Source of the DNA: Sneathiella sp.
GTDB lineage: Bacteria > Pseudomonadota > Alphaproteobacteria > Sneathiellales > Sneathiellaceae
Assembly: GCF_029233945.1 (NCBI RefSeq)
Contig: NZ_JARGOQ010000009.1
Span: 1-64,000 of the forward strand
Length of the DNA stretch: 64,000 nt
Direction: 5' to 3'
The notes beneath the pieces were generated by a model. The model made no database searches and was not told where the DNA came from. It saw nothing but the letters and a program-made list of their open reading frames with translations. Positions 31,072-40,033 of the stretch are shown one piece after another (the stretch's first letter is position 1; every line of letters starts with the position of its first letter). The translations under genes were made by a program, and so were the position numbers.

Positions 31072-32405
31072 AAAAGGCTATTCGGGGGCGCTGCATTTCA
31101 TATCGGGACAATCCTTTCACAAAGCCGATCGATGATTGTCTCCGCTATGAGGGAGATGGCCTCATCGTAATCGAGGACGGTAAGATTACCGGCTTCGGCC
31201 CAGCCCATGAATTGCTCGCAGATCTTGATGAGGCTGTGCCTGTAACCCGATATGAAGACGCGCTGATCTGCCCCGGTTTTATTGATTGCCATGTTCATTA
31301 TCCGCAAACCGAGATAATTGGCGCCTTTGGCAGGCAGCTTATTGACTGGTTGAATAATTATACCTTCATCGCCGAGCAGAAGTTTGCCGATAAGGAATAT
31401 GCATCGGCAGCGGCAGAAGTTTTTTTGAAGGAAATCTTGCGGGCGGGAACAACCACGGCCGCTGTGTTCTGTACTGTCCATCCGGGCTCCGTTGATGCCT
31501 TTTTTGAGCAATCAGAAAGAATCAATATGCGCAATATTGCGGGCAAGATGCTGATGGACCGGCATGCGCCCGCCGCCCTCACCGATACGGCCCAAAGCGG
31601 ATATGATGAGACAAAGCGCCTGATAGAGAAATGGCATTGCAATGGGCGGGCGCTTTATGCCGTAACCCCGCGTTTTGCGCCGACAAGCTCAGAGGAGCAG
31701 ATGGAGATGACAGGCGCCGTCTGGAGGGAGCATCCTGGCACCTATCTGCAATCTCATATTTCAGAGAATAAACAGGAAATTGAATGGGTGCAGGCACTTT
31801 TCCCTGACCGGAAAGGGTATGTGGATGTCTATCAACATTATGGCCAGCTGGGACCGCGTGCGATCTATGGGCATGGCGTTCATTTCACGGAAAAGGATTT
31901 CCACATCTTTCATGAAACAGGCACGGCCATTGCGCACTGTCCAACGTCAAATCTTTTTCTCGGAAGCGGTCTGTTCAGCCTCGAACAGGCGATGCAAGGC
32001 TCCTTTCCTGTGCGCACGGGCCTTGCGACAGATCTTGGCGGGGGCACGAATTTCTCTCAGCTGGTCAGCATGAACGAAGCATACAAGATTGCGCAAATGG
32101 GCGGTTTTTCGCTGGATGCCCATAAGGCGTTTTATCTGGCTACTCGTGGCGCCGCTGCGGCCCTTTACCTGGAAGGCATCATTGGAAGTATTGAACCCGG
32201 CTATGAGGCTGACATTACAGTTCTCGATTTGAAGGCAACGCCTCTGATTGCTCATCGAATTGCCTATGCCGACAGTCTGGAAGAGCAACTCTTCGCCCTG
32301 ATGATACTGGGGGATGACCGGGTTGCGAAGGCGAGCTATATCGCCGGGGAATTGGTATACAGCCGAAATACCGAAACGCGGGAGGAACAATTCTACGGTT
32401 TTTAG
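31068..32405 (+). CDS. guaD: guanine deaminase
   Basis: CPGFIDCHVHYPQTEIIGAFGRQLIDWLNNYTFIAEQKFAD, ALYAVTPRFAPTSSEEQME, HCPTSNLFLGSGLF, TDLGGGTNFS. Confidence 0.93.
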   Translation: MKKAIRGRCISYRDNPFTKPIDDCLRYEGDGLIVIEDGKITGFGPAHELLADLDEAVPVTRYEDALICPGFIDCHVHYPQTEIIGAFGRQLIDWLNNYTFIAEQKFADKEYASAAAEVFLKEILRAGTTTAAVFCTVHPGSVDAFFEQSERINMRNIAGKMLMDRHAPAALTDTAQSGYDETKRLIEKWHCNGRALYAVTPRFAPTSSEEQMEMTGAVWREHPGTYLQSHISENKQEIEWVQALFPDRKGYVDVYQHYGQLGPRAIYGHGVHFTEKDFHIFHETGTAIAHCPTSNLFLGSGLFSLEQAMQGSFPVRTGLATDLGGGTNFSQLVSMNEAYKIAQMGGFSLDAHKAFYLATRGAAAALYLEGIIGSIEPGYEADITVLDLKATPLIAHRIAYADSLEEQLFALMILGDDRVAKASYIAGELVYSRNTETREEQFYGF

Positions 32406-33205
32406 CCGGGTTTCCGCCCGCCAAGCGCAGCCGTCACCTCACTCGCTATCTCCACCGTTATCTGTCCAAGTTCCATCAACCGCTCTTTCGATATACGGGC
32501 GGCAGGGCCTGAAATGGAAAGTCCGGCGAGCGGTTCCGCATGTTCCTCATAAATAAGCGCCGCCGCGCAGCGAAGACCGACGGCATGCTCTTCATCATCT
32601 ACGGCGAAGCCACGGGCGCGCGCTGCCGCAAGCTCTTCATATAGCAAATTTGGATCGGTAATGGTTTTATCCGTCAGCCGTGCAAGACTCTGGTCTTCAA
32701 TTATCCGGGATACGTCTTCTCTGCTCATGGCCATCAGCATTGCTTTTCCGACCCCCGAACAATGCATGGGCACGCTATTCCCGGGTTTGGAGAAAACCCT
32801 CATCATTTCCCGGCTTTCGACCTGGGCCAGATAGATGACCTTGTCGCCGTCTGCGATCGCCAGATTTACCGTCTCACCGCTGAGTTCCATCAGGCGCCGC
32901 ATATAGGGCCGCGCGACAGTCGCAAGATCGCGGGAGACCAGAAAGCCGTTACCAGTCACAAATGCCTGCATGGCAATCTGCCACCGGCTCGTGTCGCGGT
33001 CATACTGCACATAACGCTCTTCCTGCAGGGTGGTCAACAGCCGGTGGGTCGTCGACGGGGCAAGCGTCAAGGACTTGGCGATTGCCGTTAGGGACAGGCC
33101 CGGCGGATTTTCGGCAATCGCATTCAAAATAGACAGCGCCCGCGTCAGAGATTGTACCTGGCCTGTCCGGACAGCTGTGGTCTTGGCCGCGTCTGCCATC
33201 GTCAT
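32402..33205 (-). CDS. IclR family transcriptional regulator
   Basis: VQSLTRALSILNAIAENPPGLSLTAIAKSLTLAPSTTHRLLTTLQEERYVQYD. Listed ORF extends to 33310; Met near 33199-33220 more likely. Confidence 0.93.
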   Translation of the reverse strand: MTMADAAKTTAVRTGQVQSLTRALSILNAIAENPPGLSLTAIAKSLTLAPSTTHRLLTTLQEERYVQYDRDTSRWQIAMQAFVTGNGFLVSRDLATVARPYMRRLMELSGETVNLAIADGDKVIYLAQVESREMMRVFSKPGNSVPMHCSGVGKAMLMAMSREDVSRIIEDQSLARLTDKTITDPNLLYEELAAARARGFAVDDEEHAVGLRCAAALIYEEHAEPLAGLSISGPAARISKERLMELGQITVEIASEVTAALGGRKPG

Positions 33206-33324
33206 GCTAATTAATTCCATAATGCGAAAATAGTTCCATTTTAGTTTATTCCCTTTGTCGGTCCTGTCAATGTTATGCTGTAATTCACCGGCGGTCGGGG
33301 TCTCCCGCACTGTCTATTTCTCAT

Positions 33325-35529
33325 TTGGGCGAGGGTAAAAATAAGCAGATGACAAAGCATGTGACAAAAGCAGGGCTTCAGGTGGCGCCGGAAATTGTGG
33401 ATCTCGTGGAAAGGGAGATTGTGCCAGGGCTGGATATAACGGCCGAGACAGTATGGACCCTTCTTGCAGACCTAGTCGCAAATTTTGGCCCACGAAACAG
33501 GCAATTGCTTGCTAAGCGTGAAGAGTTGCAGACGAAAATCGATGCCTGGCATCTCGCGGCGAAAGGAAAGCCACATGATGCGCGTACTCACAAAGCGTTT
33601 CTAGAGGACATAGGTTATCTGGTGCCGGAGGGGCCGTCATTTCAGGTCACGACGGCCAATGTTGACCCCGAAATTTCGGACGTCGCCGGGCCGCAGCTTG
33701 TCGTCCCGGTCATGAATGCCCGCTATGCCCTTAATGCGGCAAATGCCCGTTGGGGCAGTCTGTATGATGCACTCTATGGGACGGACGTTCTGCCTGAGAC
33801 AGACGGTTGCGAGAAAGGTAGCGGTTATAATCCGGCGCGCGGCCTGAAGGTTATCGAGTATGGTTTTGGTGTTCTTGATCGCGCCGCGCCGCTCGCCAGC
33901 GGCAGTCACAAGGATGCGCGTGCCTATCTTCTGAAAGAGGATGGTGATCGCAAGCAACTGGAAATCGAGCTTGCTGACGGTTCGCGCACCGGTCTTGAGA
34001 ATCCCGTACAGTTTGCCGGGTATCTGGGGAATGATGCAACGCCCACTTCCATCCTGCTTAAAAAGAACGGCCTGTATCTCGATATCCAGATCGATCCTGC
34101 ACATCCTGTAGGGAGAGATCATCCGGCGGGCGTGAAGGATGTTTTGATGGAATCGGCTCTTTCCACCATTCAGGATTGCGAGGATTCTGTCGCGGCGGTT
34201 GATGCGGAGGACAAGGCTCTTGTTTATCGCAACTGGCTTGGCCTGATGAAAGGCGATCTTGAGGATCGCTTTGAAAAAGGCGGACAAACAGTGGCACGGT
34301 GCCTGACCCCAGACCGGGCTTATCTCAATCCGGCGGGAATGGAAATTTCCCTCCACGGCCGCAGTCTGTTGCTGGTCCGTAATGTCGGTCATCTGATGAC
34401 GATAAACGCGGTGCTTGATGCGGAAGGGAATGAAATACCGGAAGGCATACTCGACGCAGTCATGACCACTGCAGGGGCACTTCATGACCTGAAAGGACTA
34501 GGGCGTTATTCAAACAGTCGTGCGGGCAGCCTTTATATTGTAAAGCCGAAGATGCACGGACCGGAGGAAGTGGCTTTCACGAACGATCTTTTCTCCGCGG
34601 TGGAGGATGGCTTCGACCTTCCCCGGAATACATTGAAAGTCGGCGTGATGGATGAGGAACGTCGGACCACGGTCAACCTGAAGGAATGCATCCGGGCCGT
34701 TTCGGAGCGAATTTTCTTTATCAATACAGGCTTCCTCGATCGCACCGGTGATGAAATCCACACCAGTATGGAAGCCGGCCCCTTTATGAGGAAAGACGCC
34801 GCGAAGGGCGAACCCTGGATCGCCGCCTATGAGGACTGGAACGTGGATATCGGTCTGGAAACAGGTCTCCCCGGTCATGCCCAGATTGGCAAGGGCATGT
34901 GGGCGATGCCCGATGAAATGGCGAAGATGATGACCGCAAAAATCGGCCATCCAATGGCGGGTGCCAATTGTGCCTGGGTCCCCTCTCCAACGGCGGCAAC
35001 CTTGCATGCGATGCATTATCATGAAGTATCGGTGAAAGATCGCCAGAAGGAGATAGCGTCACGTGGCCGGGCGAGCCTTGATAGTATTTTGACGCCACCG
35101 TTGTTAAAGGGCGAAAATTTGTCTGAAAAGGAAATTCAGGCGGAACTGGACAACAACGCGCAAGGGATCCTCGGTTATGTGGTGCGCTGGATCGATCAGG
35201 GCGTCGGTTGCTCCAAGGTGCCGGACATAAACAATGTCGGCCTTATGGAGGATCGCGCGACTTTACGTATTTCCAGTCAGCATATCGCGAACTGGCTGCA
35301 TCATGGGGTTTGTACGGAAGATCAGGTAACAGAAACCATGAAACGGATGGCGGCGATTGTCGATGAACAAAACGCGGGCGATCCGCTTTACAAGCCAATG
35401 GCCGGACATTTCGATACATCAGTCGCCTTTCACGCGGCCTGCGACCTTGTTTTCAAGGGGCGGGAACAGCCAAGTGGCTACACCGAACCAATCCTTCATG
35501 CACGCCGTATCGAGGCCAAGGCCAGCTAG
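33325..35529 (+). CDS. glcB: malate synthase G
   Basis: [71 protein letters not shown]. Start probably 33349. Confidence 0.96.
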   Translation: MGEGKNKQMTKHVTKAGLQVAPEIVDLVEREIVPGLDITAETVWTLLADLVANFGPRNRQLLAKREELQTKIDAWHLAAKGKPHDARTHKAFLEDIGYLVPEGPSFQVTTANVDPEISDVAGPQLVVPVMNARYALNAANARWGSLYDALYGTDVLPETDGCEKGSGYNPARGLKVIEYGFGVLDRAAPLASGSHKDARAYLLKEDGDRKQLEIELADGSRTGLENPVQFAGYLGNDATPTSILLKKNGLYLDIQIDPAHPVGRDHPAGVKDVLMESALSTIQDCEDSVAAVDAEDKALVYRNWLGLMKGDLEDRFEKGGQTVARCLTPDRAYLNPAGMEISLHGRSLLLVRNVGHLMTINAVLDAEGNEIPEGILDAVMTTAGALHDLKGLGRYSNSRAGSLYIVKPKMHGPEEVAFTNDLFSAVEDGFDLPRNTLKVGVMDEERRTTVNLKECIRAVSERIFFINTGFLDRTGDEIHTSMEAGPFMRKDAAKGEPWIAAYEDWNVDIGLETGLPGHAQIGKGMWAMPDEMAKMMTAKIGHPMAGANCAWVPSPTAATLHAMHYHEVSVKDRQKEIASRGRASLDSILTPPLLKGENLSEKEIQAELDNNAQGILGYVVRWIDQGVGCSKVPDINNVGLMEDRATLRISSQHIANWLHHGVCTEDQVTETMKRMAAIVDEQNAGDPLYKPMAGHFDTSVAFHAACDLVFKGREQPSGYTEPILHARRIEAKAS

Positions 35530-35578
35530 TTTTTCATAAAACTTGTAATTGACGAAACGAATTTAACAGGAGGGCTTT

Positions 35579-36004
35579 ATGCTCACAGTAAACCGATTAT
35601 CTCATGCGGATGCACTTATCCTCATTCATGGCGCCCGCGAGAAAGCCAGCGAAATCCATGTTCCGATGTGTATTTCCATTGTGGATGAAAGTGGCAATTT
35701 GATTGCGTTTGAACGCATGGATGGCGGAAAGGTGACAAGTATTACGATCTCCGCCGATAAAGCCTATACGGCTGCTGCCGCCCGCAAGGCGACACATGAC
35801 TATAATGCGGTAAATGTGCCGGGCAATCTGGCGTTCGGTATTCATACGGAAGTCGGAGGGCGTCTGTCGTCTGTCGGTGGCGGCTTGCCAGTGGTTGTAA
35901 ATGGTGAAGTCGTCGGTGGGATTGGCCTCAGTTCGGGAACACCTGCGCAGGATATGGAATGCGCGGAAGCCGGTCTCAATCACTTCTATCAGACATTGGA
36001 ATAA
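35579..36004 (+). CDS. GlcG/HbpS-family heme-degrading domain protein
   Basis: MCISIVDESGNLIAFERMDGGKVTSITISADKAYTAAAARKAT; SVGGGLPVVVNGEVVGGIGLSSGTPAQDMECAEAGL. Confidence 0.9.
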   Translation: MLTVNRLSHADALILIHGAREKASEIHVPMCISIVDESGNLIAFERMDGGKVTSITISADKAYTAAAARKATHDYNAVNVPGNLAFGIHTEVGGRLSSVGGGLPVVVNGEVVGGIGLSSGTPAQDMECAEAGLNHFYQTLE

Positions 36005-36105
36005 CATCGCGTTCTCTTGTGCTGTACGGGTTTCTACGGCTATAACAAGCAATCATACAGATTAATTGTTTGGTCTGGCAGGGAAAAGGGACCCGGTTGA
36101 GTACA

Positions 36106-36573
36106 ATGGCGGGCGATAAAGTAAAAAGCGGTAAGCAAGCCTCCAGCGAGATGAAAATGACAACACTTGATGGCGTTGTCGGGTTTCATATGCGCAAGGC
36201 AACCTTGCGGGCGCAGGGCACATTTGCAACGGCGGCCGGGAAAAAGCTGATGACCGGCCAATATTCCGTTATGGCCATCATCAACGAAAACCCGGGCCGC
36301 ACGCAGAGCGCCATCGCGGAAGCTGCGGGGCTCGATCGATCGTCCCTTGTTCCCATTCTCAATAAATTCGAGACCGAAGGTCTGATCTTGCGCGCGCCCG
36401 TTAAGGGGGACAAACGGGCCTATGCTGTTCGCCTGACGAAGAAGGGGGAGCAGGAACTGGCCAAGCTCGAAGATAACGTGAGGGAGATCGAAGCAAAAGT
36501 GATTGCCGGTCTCGGGGCGGATGACCACCTGCGTCTGATCGACTTGCTGAAAAGGTTTCACGACATCTTATAG
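36106..36573 (+). CDS. MarR family transcriptional regulator
   Basis: YSVMAIINENPGRTQSAIAEAAGLDRSSLVPILNKFETEGLILRAPVKGDKRAYAVRLTKKGEQEL. Confidence 0.9.
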   Translation: MAGDKVKSGKQASSEMKMTTLDGVVGFHMRKATLRAQGTFATAAGKKLMTGQYSVMAIINENPGRTQSAIAEAAGLDRSSLVPILNKFETEGLILRAPVKGDKRAYAVRLTKKGEQELAKLEDNVREIEAKVIAGLGADDHLRLIDLLKRFHDIL

Positions 36574-36759
36574 CCGAAAATTTTAAAGCATTAGTCGAAA
36601 CATTCCTCACGGCACTCTTCGTTGAGTTATTTCGCGTAGATGACTGACGATTCGTCTATCTTGATGGAATTTATATTTTGCCGTTATGAAAGTTTAACAG
36701 ACGTTAGGTCCATTCAGCACGGAATCGACTATATCTTGTGATCGAATTAATATGTAGTT

Positions 36760-36793
36760 ATGCACTTATAGAAATATATCCTTAAAAGTGCAT
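36760..36793. repeat. inverted repeat ATGCACTT-N18-AAGTGCAT
   Basis: ATGCACTT 36760-36767 and AAGTGCAT 36786-36793 in an AT-rich intergenic region. Confidence 0.6.
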
Positions 36794-36900
36794 AAAAACC
36801 GTATATAGCAACCAAAGGGATGGTTCTGGGCGTGGCAATTTCGTATACTTTCTCCATCGGCAGGGTGTTCATCCGGAACGCGATGAAAAGGGGGGAAGAT

Positions 36901-37083
36901 ATGGGGATGTTGTTTAGGGACATGAACAAGGCACTTTCCGTCAAGACCTGCTATTCAAATTTCTTGCTCTCTTCCGCTGTCTTTATGCTGACCCTGCTTC
37001 TTTCCGCCGCCCTGTTTATCCAGGATACTCCGCATGAAGATCAAGGGCCGGCTCCCGATGAGGAGACTGCGCTCCTCGATTAA
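36901..37083 (+). CDS. small single-TM hypothetical protein (60 aa)
   Basis: MGMLFRDMNKALSVKTCYSNFLLSSAVFMLTLLLSAALFIQDTPHEDQGPAPDEETALLD; purine-rich RBS AAGGGGGGAAG before ATG 36901. Confidence 0.5.
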   Translation: MGMLFRDMNKALSVKTCYSNFLLSSAVFMLTLLLSAALFIQDTPHEDQGPAPDEETALLD

Positions 37084-37216
37084 TATCTCTATTCATGCCT
37101 GAAGCACTGAAAACTGCGGCTTTTCTTGTGCAAACACTTCCTTAATTATATTGCTGCTAAATTCATCATTTAATCCCGATGCTATGGTTGATGGAGAAGG
37201 TGAAACGCGGCTTAAC

Positions 37217-37747
37217 ATGAGTATTGAGACCAGCGCCCTGGCGGCGTATCGCGCCCGCGCCCGCAATACAAACGTAAATGACGTCACTCTTTTAGCGACG
37301 GATTATCTCAATCATTTCAATGAAGCCTTGATGCTGGCTGAACTGGTGATTGATATGCCGGACATGCTGGAAGACTTGATCGATTGGTCGCCCGTCACGT
37401 ATGGGAATCATTTTCGTGACAGCGGCATAGCTGACCGGGAGCTTGCAATTGAGGCCTACGAATTTTCCCCAACGGAATATAAAACGCCGTTCGAGGCAAT
37501 CACGACGCGGCTAGATGAAGAAATTGAGGATCTGCAGACCAACTTAAGGTTAATAGACAATTTGGAAGACGATGAAGCGAAAATGATGGCCGACGAGCAG
37601 TGCGCGATTATTAGGGGCCTGATCGAACAGGCGGGTGCCATCATAAATGGCCATATCGGTGATTTCAATTCGCAAACTCCCTCCGAAGACAGTATGGAGG
37701 ATGAAGGAATACTCGATCAGGATGAAATCAATGCGATGTTTGGCTAG
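37217..37747 (+). CDS. uncharacterised acidic helical protein with C-terminal FliM-like motif LDQDEINAMFG
   Basis: ORF listed from TTG 37151; ATG at 37217 (MSIETSALAAYRARAR...). Ends EDEGILDQDEINAMFG. Confidence 0.7.
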   Translation: MSIETSALAAYRARARNTNVNDVTLLATDYLNHFNEALMLAELVIDMPDMLEDLIDWSPVTYGNHFRDSGIADRELAIEAYEFSPTEYKTPFEAITTRLDEEIEDLQTNLRLIDNLEDDEAKMMADEQCAIIRGLIEQAGAIINGHIGDFNSQTPSEDSMEDEGILDQDEINAMFG

Positions 37748-37811
37748 GTTCATTTTGGATCGAGGAAAATGTCCGGAAAATTTAAGCCGATTTTCCCGCT
37801 CTGCTTTACGC

Positions 37812-38477
37812 ATGCTCTTAACCGCCATTCCGGTAGTTTTGGCGATAAGCAATGTAGCCTGGGCAAATACGGATAAAGAATGCTTGGCCAGTTGGCAGGA
37901 TCCCCGGATAACGATTGAGATTGTCAACGCAAAACCGGTTCTTGACCATGGGAAAACTTCCCACCAGATAGAGATGGTCGCCAAGAAAAGCGGGTATGCA
38001 AAATCGACGCGCCATGCCAATTTACTTGGTCTTACTTATTCCTTCATCACGCCCAGACTTGGCGCGGCGACAAAATACAAGCCCGCGAAATCTGGAAAAT
38101 ACTGTCTACGTCTCGACCGGGTATCGCTGAAGTTCGGGGCGCAAAAAACCAGTATTTATATTGATCGGAAATATAAAAAGGGGACCTGCGCCTATGAGGT
38201 CATTCTGGCGCACGAACGTGAACATGTCCGCATCAATGAGCGGATCATCGCTGACTATGTACCAAAAATAAAACGTGAATTGACGGAGCGCGCGGCGAGT
38301 ATCCGTCCCTTCTACACGAAGAGTCCGAAAACGGCAGGTAAATCGATTGCGAACCGGTTGCTACTTGAGCTGGATCCTCTGCTCGATGAATTTAATGTGG
38401 CGCGAATGGACGCGAACGACGTTATCGATACACAGGAATCATATGCGGCTACTCAGGCTAAATGTCGAGATTGGTAA
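37812..38477 (+). CDS. putative secreted zinc metalloprotease (HExxH), hypothetical
   Basis: Signal-peptide-like MLLTAIPVVLAISNVAWANTDKE; TCAYEVILAHEREHVRINERI contains HEREH. Listed ORF starts at 37647. Confidence 0.65.
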   Translation: MLLTAIPVVLAISNVAWANTDKECLASWQDPRITIEIVNAKPVLDHGKTSHQIEMVAKKSGYAKSTRHANLLGLTYSFITPRLGAATKYKPAKSGKYCLRLDRVSLKFGAQKTSIYIDRKYKKGTCAYEVILAHEREHVRINERIIADYVPKIKRELTERAASIRPFYTKSPKTAGKSIANRLLLELDPLLDEFNVARMDANDVIDTQESYAATQAKCRDW

Positions 38478-38591
38478 GATTCTATCTTTTAATTTGCAAA
38501 TTATTAACAATTTCTTGATTAACTGGATCATGGTCAGGGAACAGGATTAGTTCCAGCATAGAATTCAGCCAGCAGGTTACAGAGAACCGAA

Positions 38592-38993
38592 ATGATCATT
38601 GCTAAAGACATCAAAAAAATGTTGAGAGCCCTTGAGGTGGAGTGTGATCATAAGAAGACTGGCACTGCTGCGGATCGCCGCTACCGCCGGGCCGATGTTA
38701 CATGGCCTGCAACCATCCGCGCGGAGCGAGGGCACGCCTGCCTCCATGAGGAAGAGCGCGAAGTCAGCGGTATCATCAAGGACATATCAGCCAACGGCGC
38801 GAGAATTGACGTCGAGGGCCTGTTTTTCGAAAAGAACAACCTTCTTTTGCAGGCATCGCAGCTGGGCGCCATTCGCTGCGATCTGGTGTGGCGGCGCGGC
38901 AATAAAATCGGGTTACAGTTTTCCGAAGACCCTAAAAAAATACAGGAAAAACTTCAGGAACTCCTTCCGGAGTTTGACAATACGCTTCCCTGA
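38592..38993 (+). CDS. PilZ domain protein (predicted c-di-GMP binding)
   Basis: RRYRRADVTWPATI (RxxxR) and DISANGARIDV (DxSxxG). Confidence 0.88.
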   Translation: MIIAKDIKKMLRALEVECDHKKTGTAADRRYRRADVTWPATIRAERGHACLHEEEREVSGIIKDISANGARIDVEGLFFEKNNLLLQASQLGAIRCDLVWRRGNKIGLQFSEDPKKIQEKLQELLPEFDNTLP

Positions 38994-39985
38994 TGCACGA
39001 TCCACGGTTTAAAGCGGCATCGGCCCTTCTTTTTGATTCCGAACCGTCGATGCGCCAAAACACAAGAAGCGCCCTTCTTAATCTTGGCCTCGGCGACGTC
39101 ATTGCCTGCTCCGATCTCTATCAATTTACAGCGCTGGCGAGCCGCGGGGAATTTGATCTCATACTGGCGGAAGCCTCAATCGCTGGAACTGGTGTTCACC
39201 AACTCATTCAGGAAATCCGTAGTCATAAAATCGGGCCCGATCCTTTTATCAACGTTATTTTGTTTTTGTGGAACTCAGAGCCCAACATGGTCGGCGAGAT
39301 CATGAATGCTGGCGCGGACGATGTGATAACCCGGCCGATGTCACGCACGCAGATATTTTCGCGGCTTAAGCGGCTGGTCATGGCGCGTAAACCCTTTGTT
39401 GTGACCGCGGATTACTTCGGACCCGACCGACGCAATGCATTGAGAAGCAGATCGGGCGTCCCGACGATGATTGTCCCAAATTCGCTAAAGGCAAAGGTGG
39501 AAAACCGACCGGAACTCGCCGCCACACCGGAGGCGATCAAAAGCGCGATGAAAGTGGTGAAAGAGCGTAAGATATCGACATATTCAGAACAGTTGATGCG
39601 CCTTTCCTCTGCCGTCATTCTGCTCTCCGGTTCGGCCGACAGTTTTGGAGACCGCAGGGACGTGATTAGTGTCATGCAGCAGAGAAATAACGCCCTGATC
39701 GACAGCGTTGAGGGAACTGAACATGTGCATGTCATCTCTTTGTGTCAGGCACTCGCCGATCTTCTGAGTTCCATCGTCCATGCGAATTCATCCCTTAAAG
39801 ACAAGGACCGTGAGCTGCTATCACAAATTCCATATGCCATCCATAAAGCCTGCGCGGACCTTCATCAAACGGCAGGTCTGGCCTTTGACATAAGGGAGGT
39901 GTCCGCACGGGTAAGCGACACCCGGAAACAGTCAAGATACGGTTACTTTCGGGCCGAGGGGAAAATTAGTCACACATTGAGGTAA
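38993..39985 (+). CDS. atypical receiver (REC)-like domain protein with C-terminal helical region
   Basis: ALLFDSEPSMRQNTRSALLNLGLGDVIACSDLYQFTALASRGEFDLILAEASIAGTG...NAGADDVITRPMSRTQIFSRLKRLV. TGATG overlap with the PilZ gene. Confidence 0.8.
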   Translation: MHDPRFKAASALLFDSEPSMRQNTRSALLNLGLGDVIACSDLYQFTALASRGEFDLILAEASIAGTGVHQLIQEIRSHKIGPDPFINVILFLWNSEPNMVGEIMNAGADDVITRPMSRTQIFSRLKRLVMARKPFVVTADYFGPDRRNALRSRSGVPTMIVPNSLKAKVENRPELAATPEAIKSAMKVVKERKISTYSEQLMRLSSAVILLSGSADSFGDRRDVISVMQQRNNALIDSVEGTEHVHVISLCQALADLLSSIVHANSSLKDKDRELLSQIPYAIHKACADLHQTAGLAFDIREVSARVSDTRKQSRYGYFRAEGKISHTLR

Positions 39986-40033
39986 ATCTTACTTTGTTCT
40001 GCCCGATACCCTCCTATTATTAATGGTAGGCCG

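Noticed and set aside
33637-34485. 282-aa minus-strand ORF
   Set aside because: Antisense inside malate synthase G; compositional shadow.
38505-38530. TTAAC-N10-TTAAC near the PilZ gene as a CtrA site
   Set aside because: Spacing between TTAA cores is 11 nt, not the canonical 7; AT-rich chance match likely.
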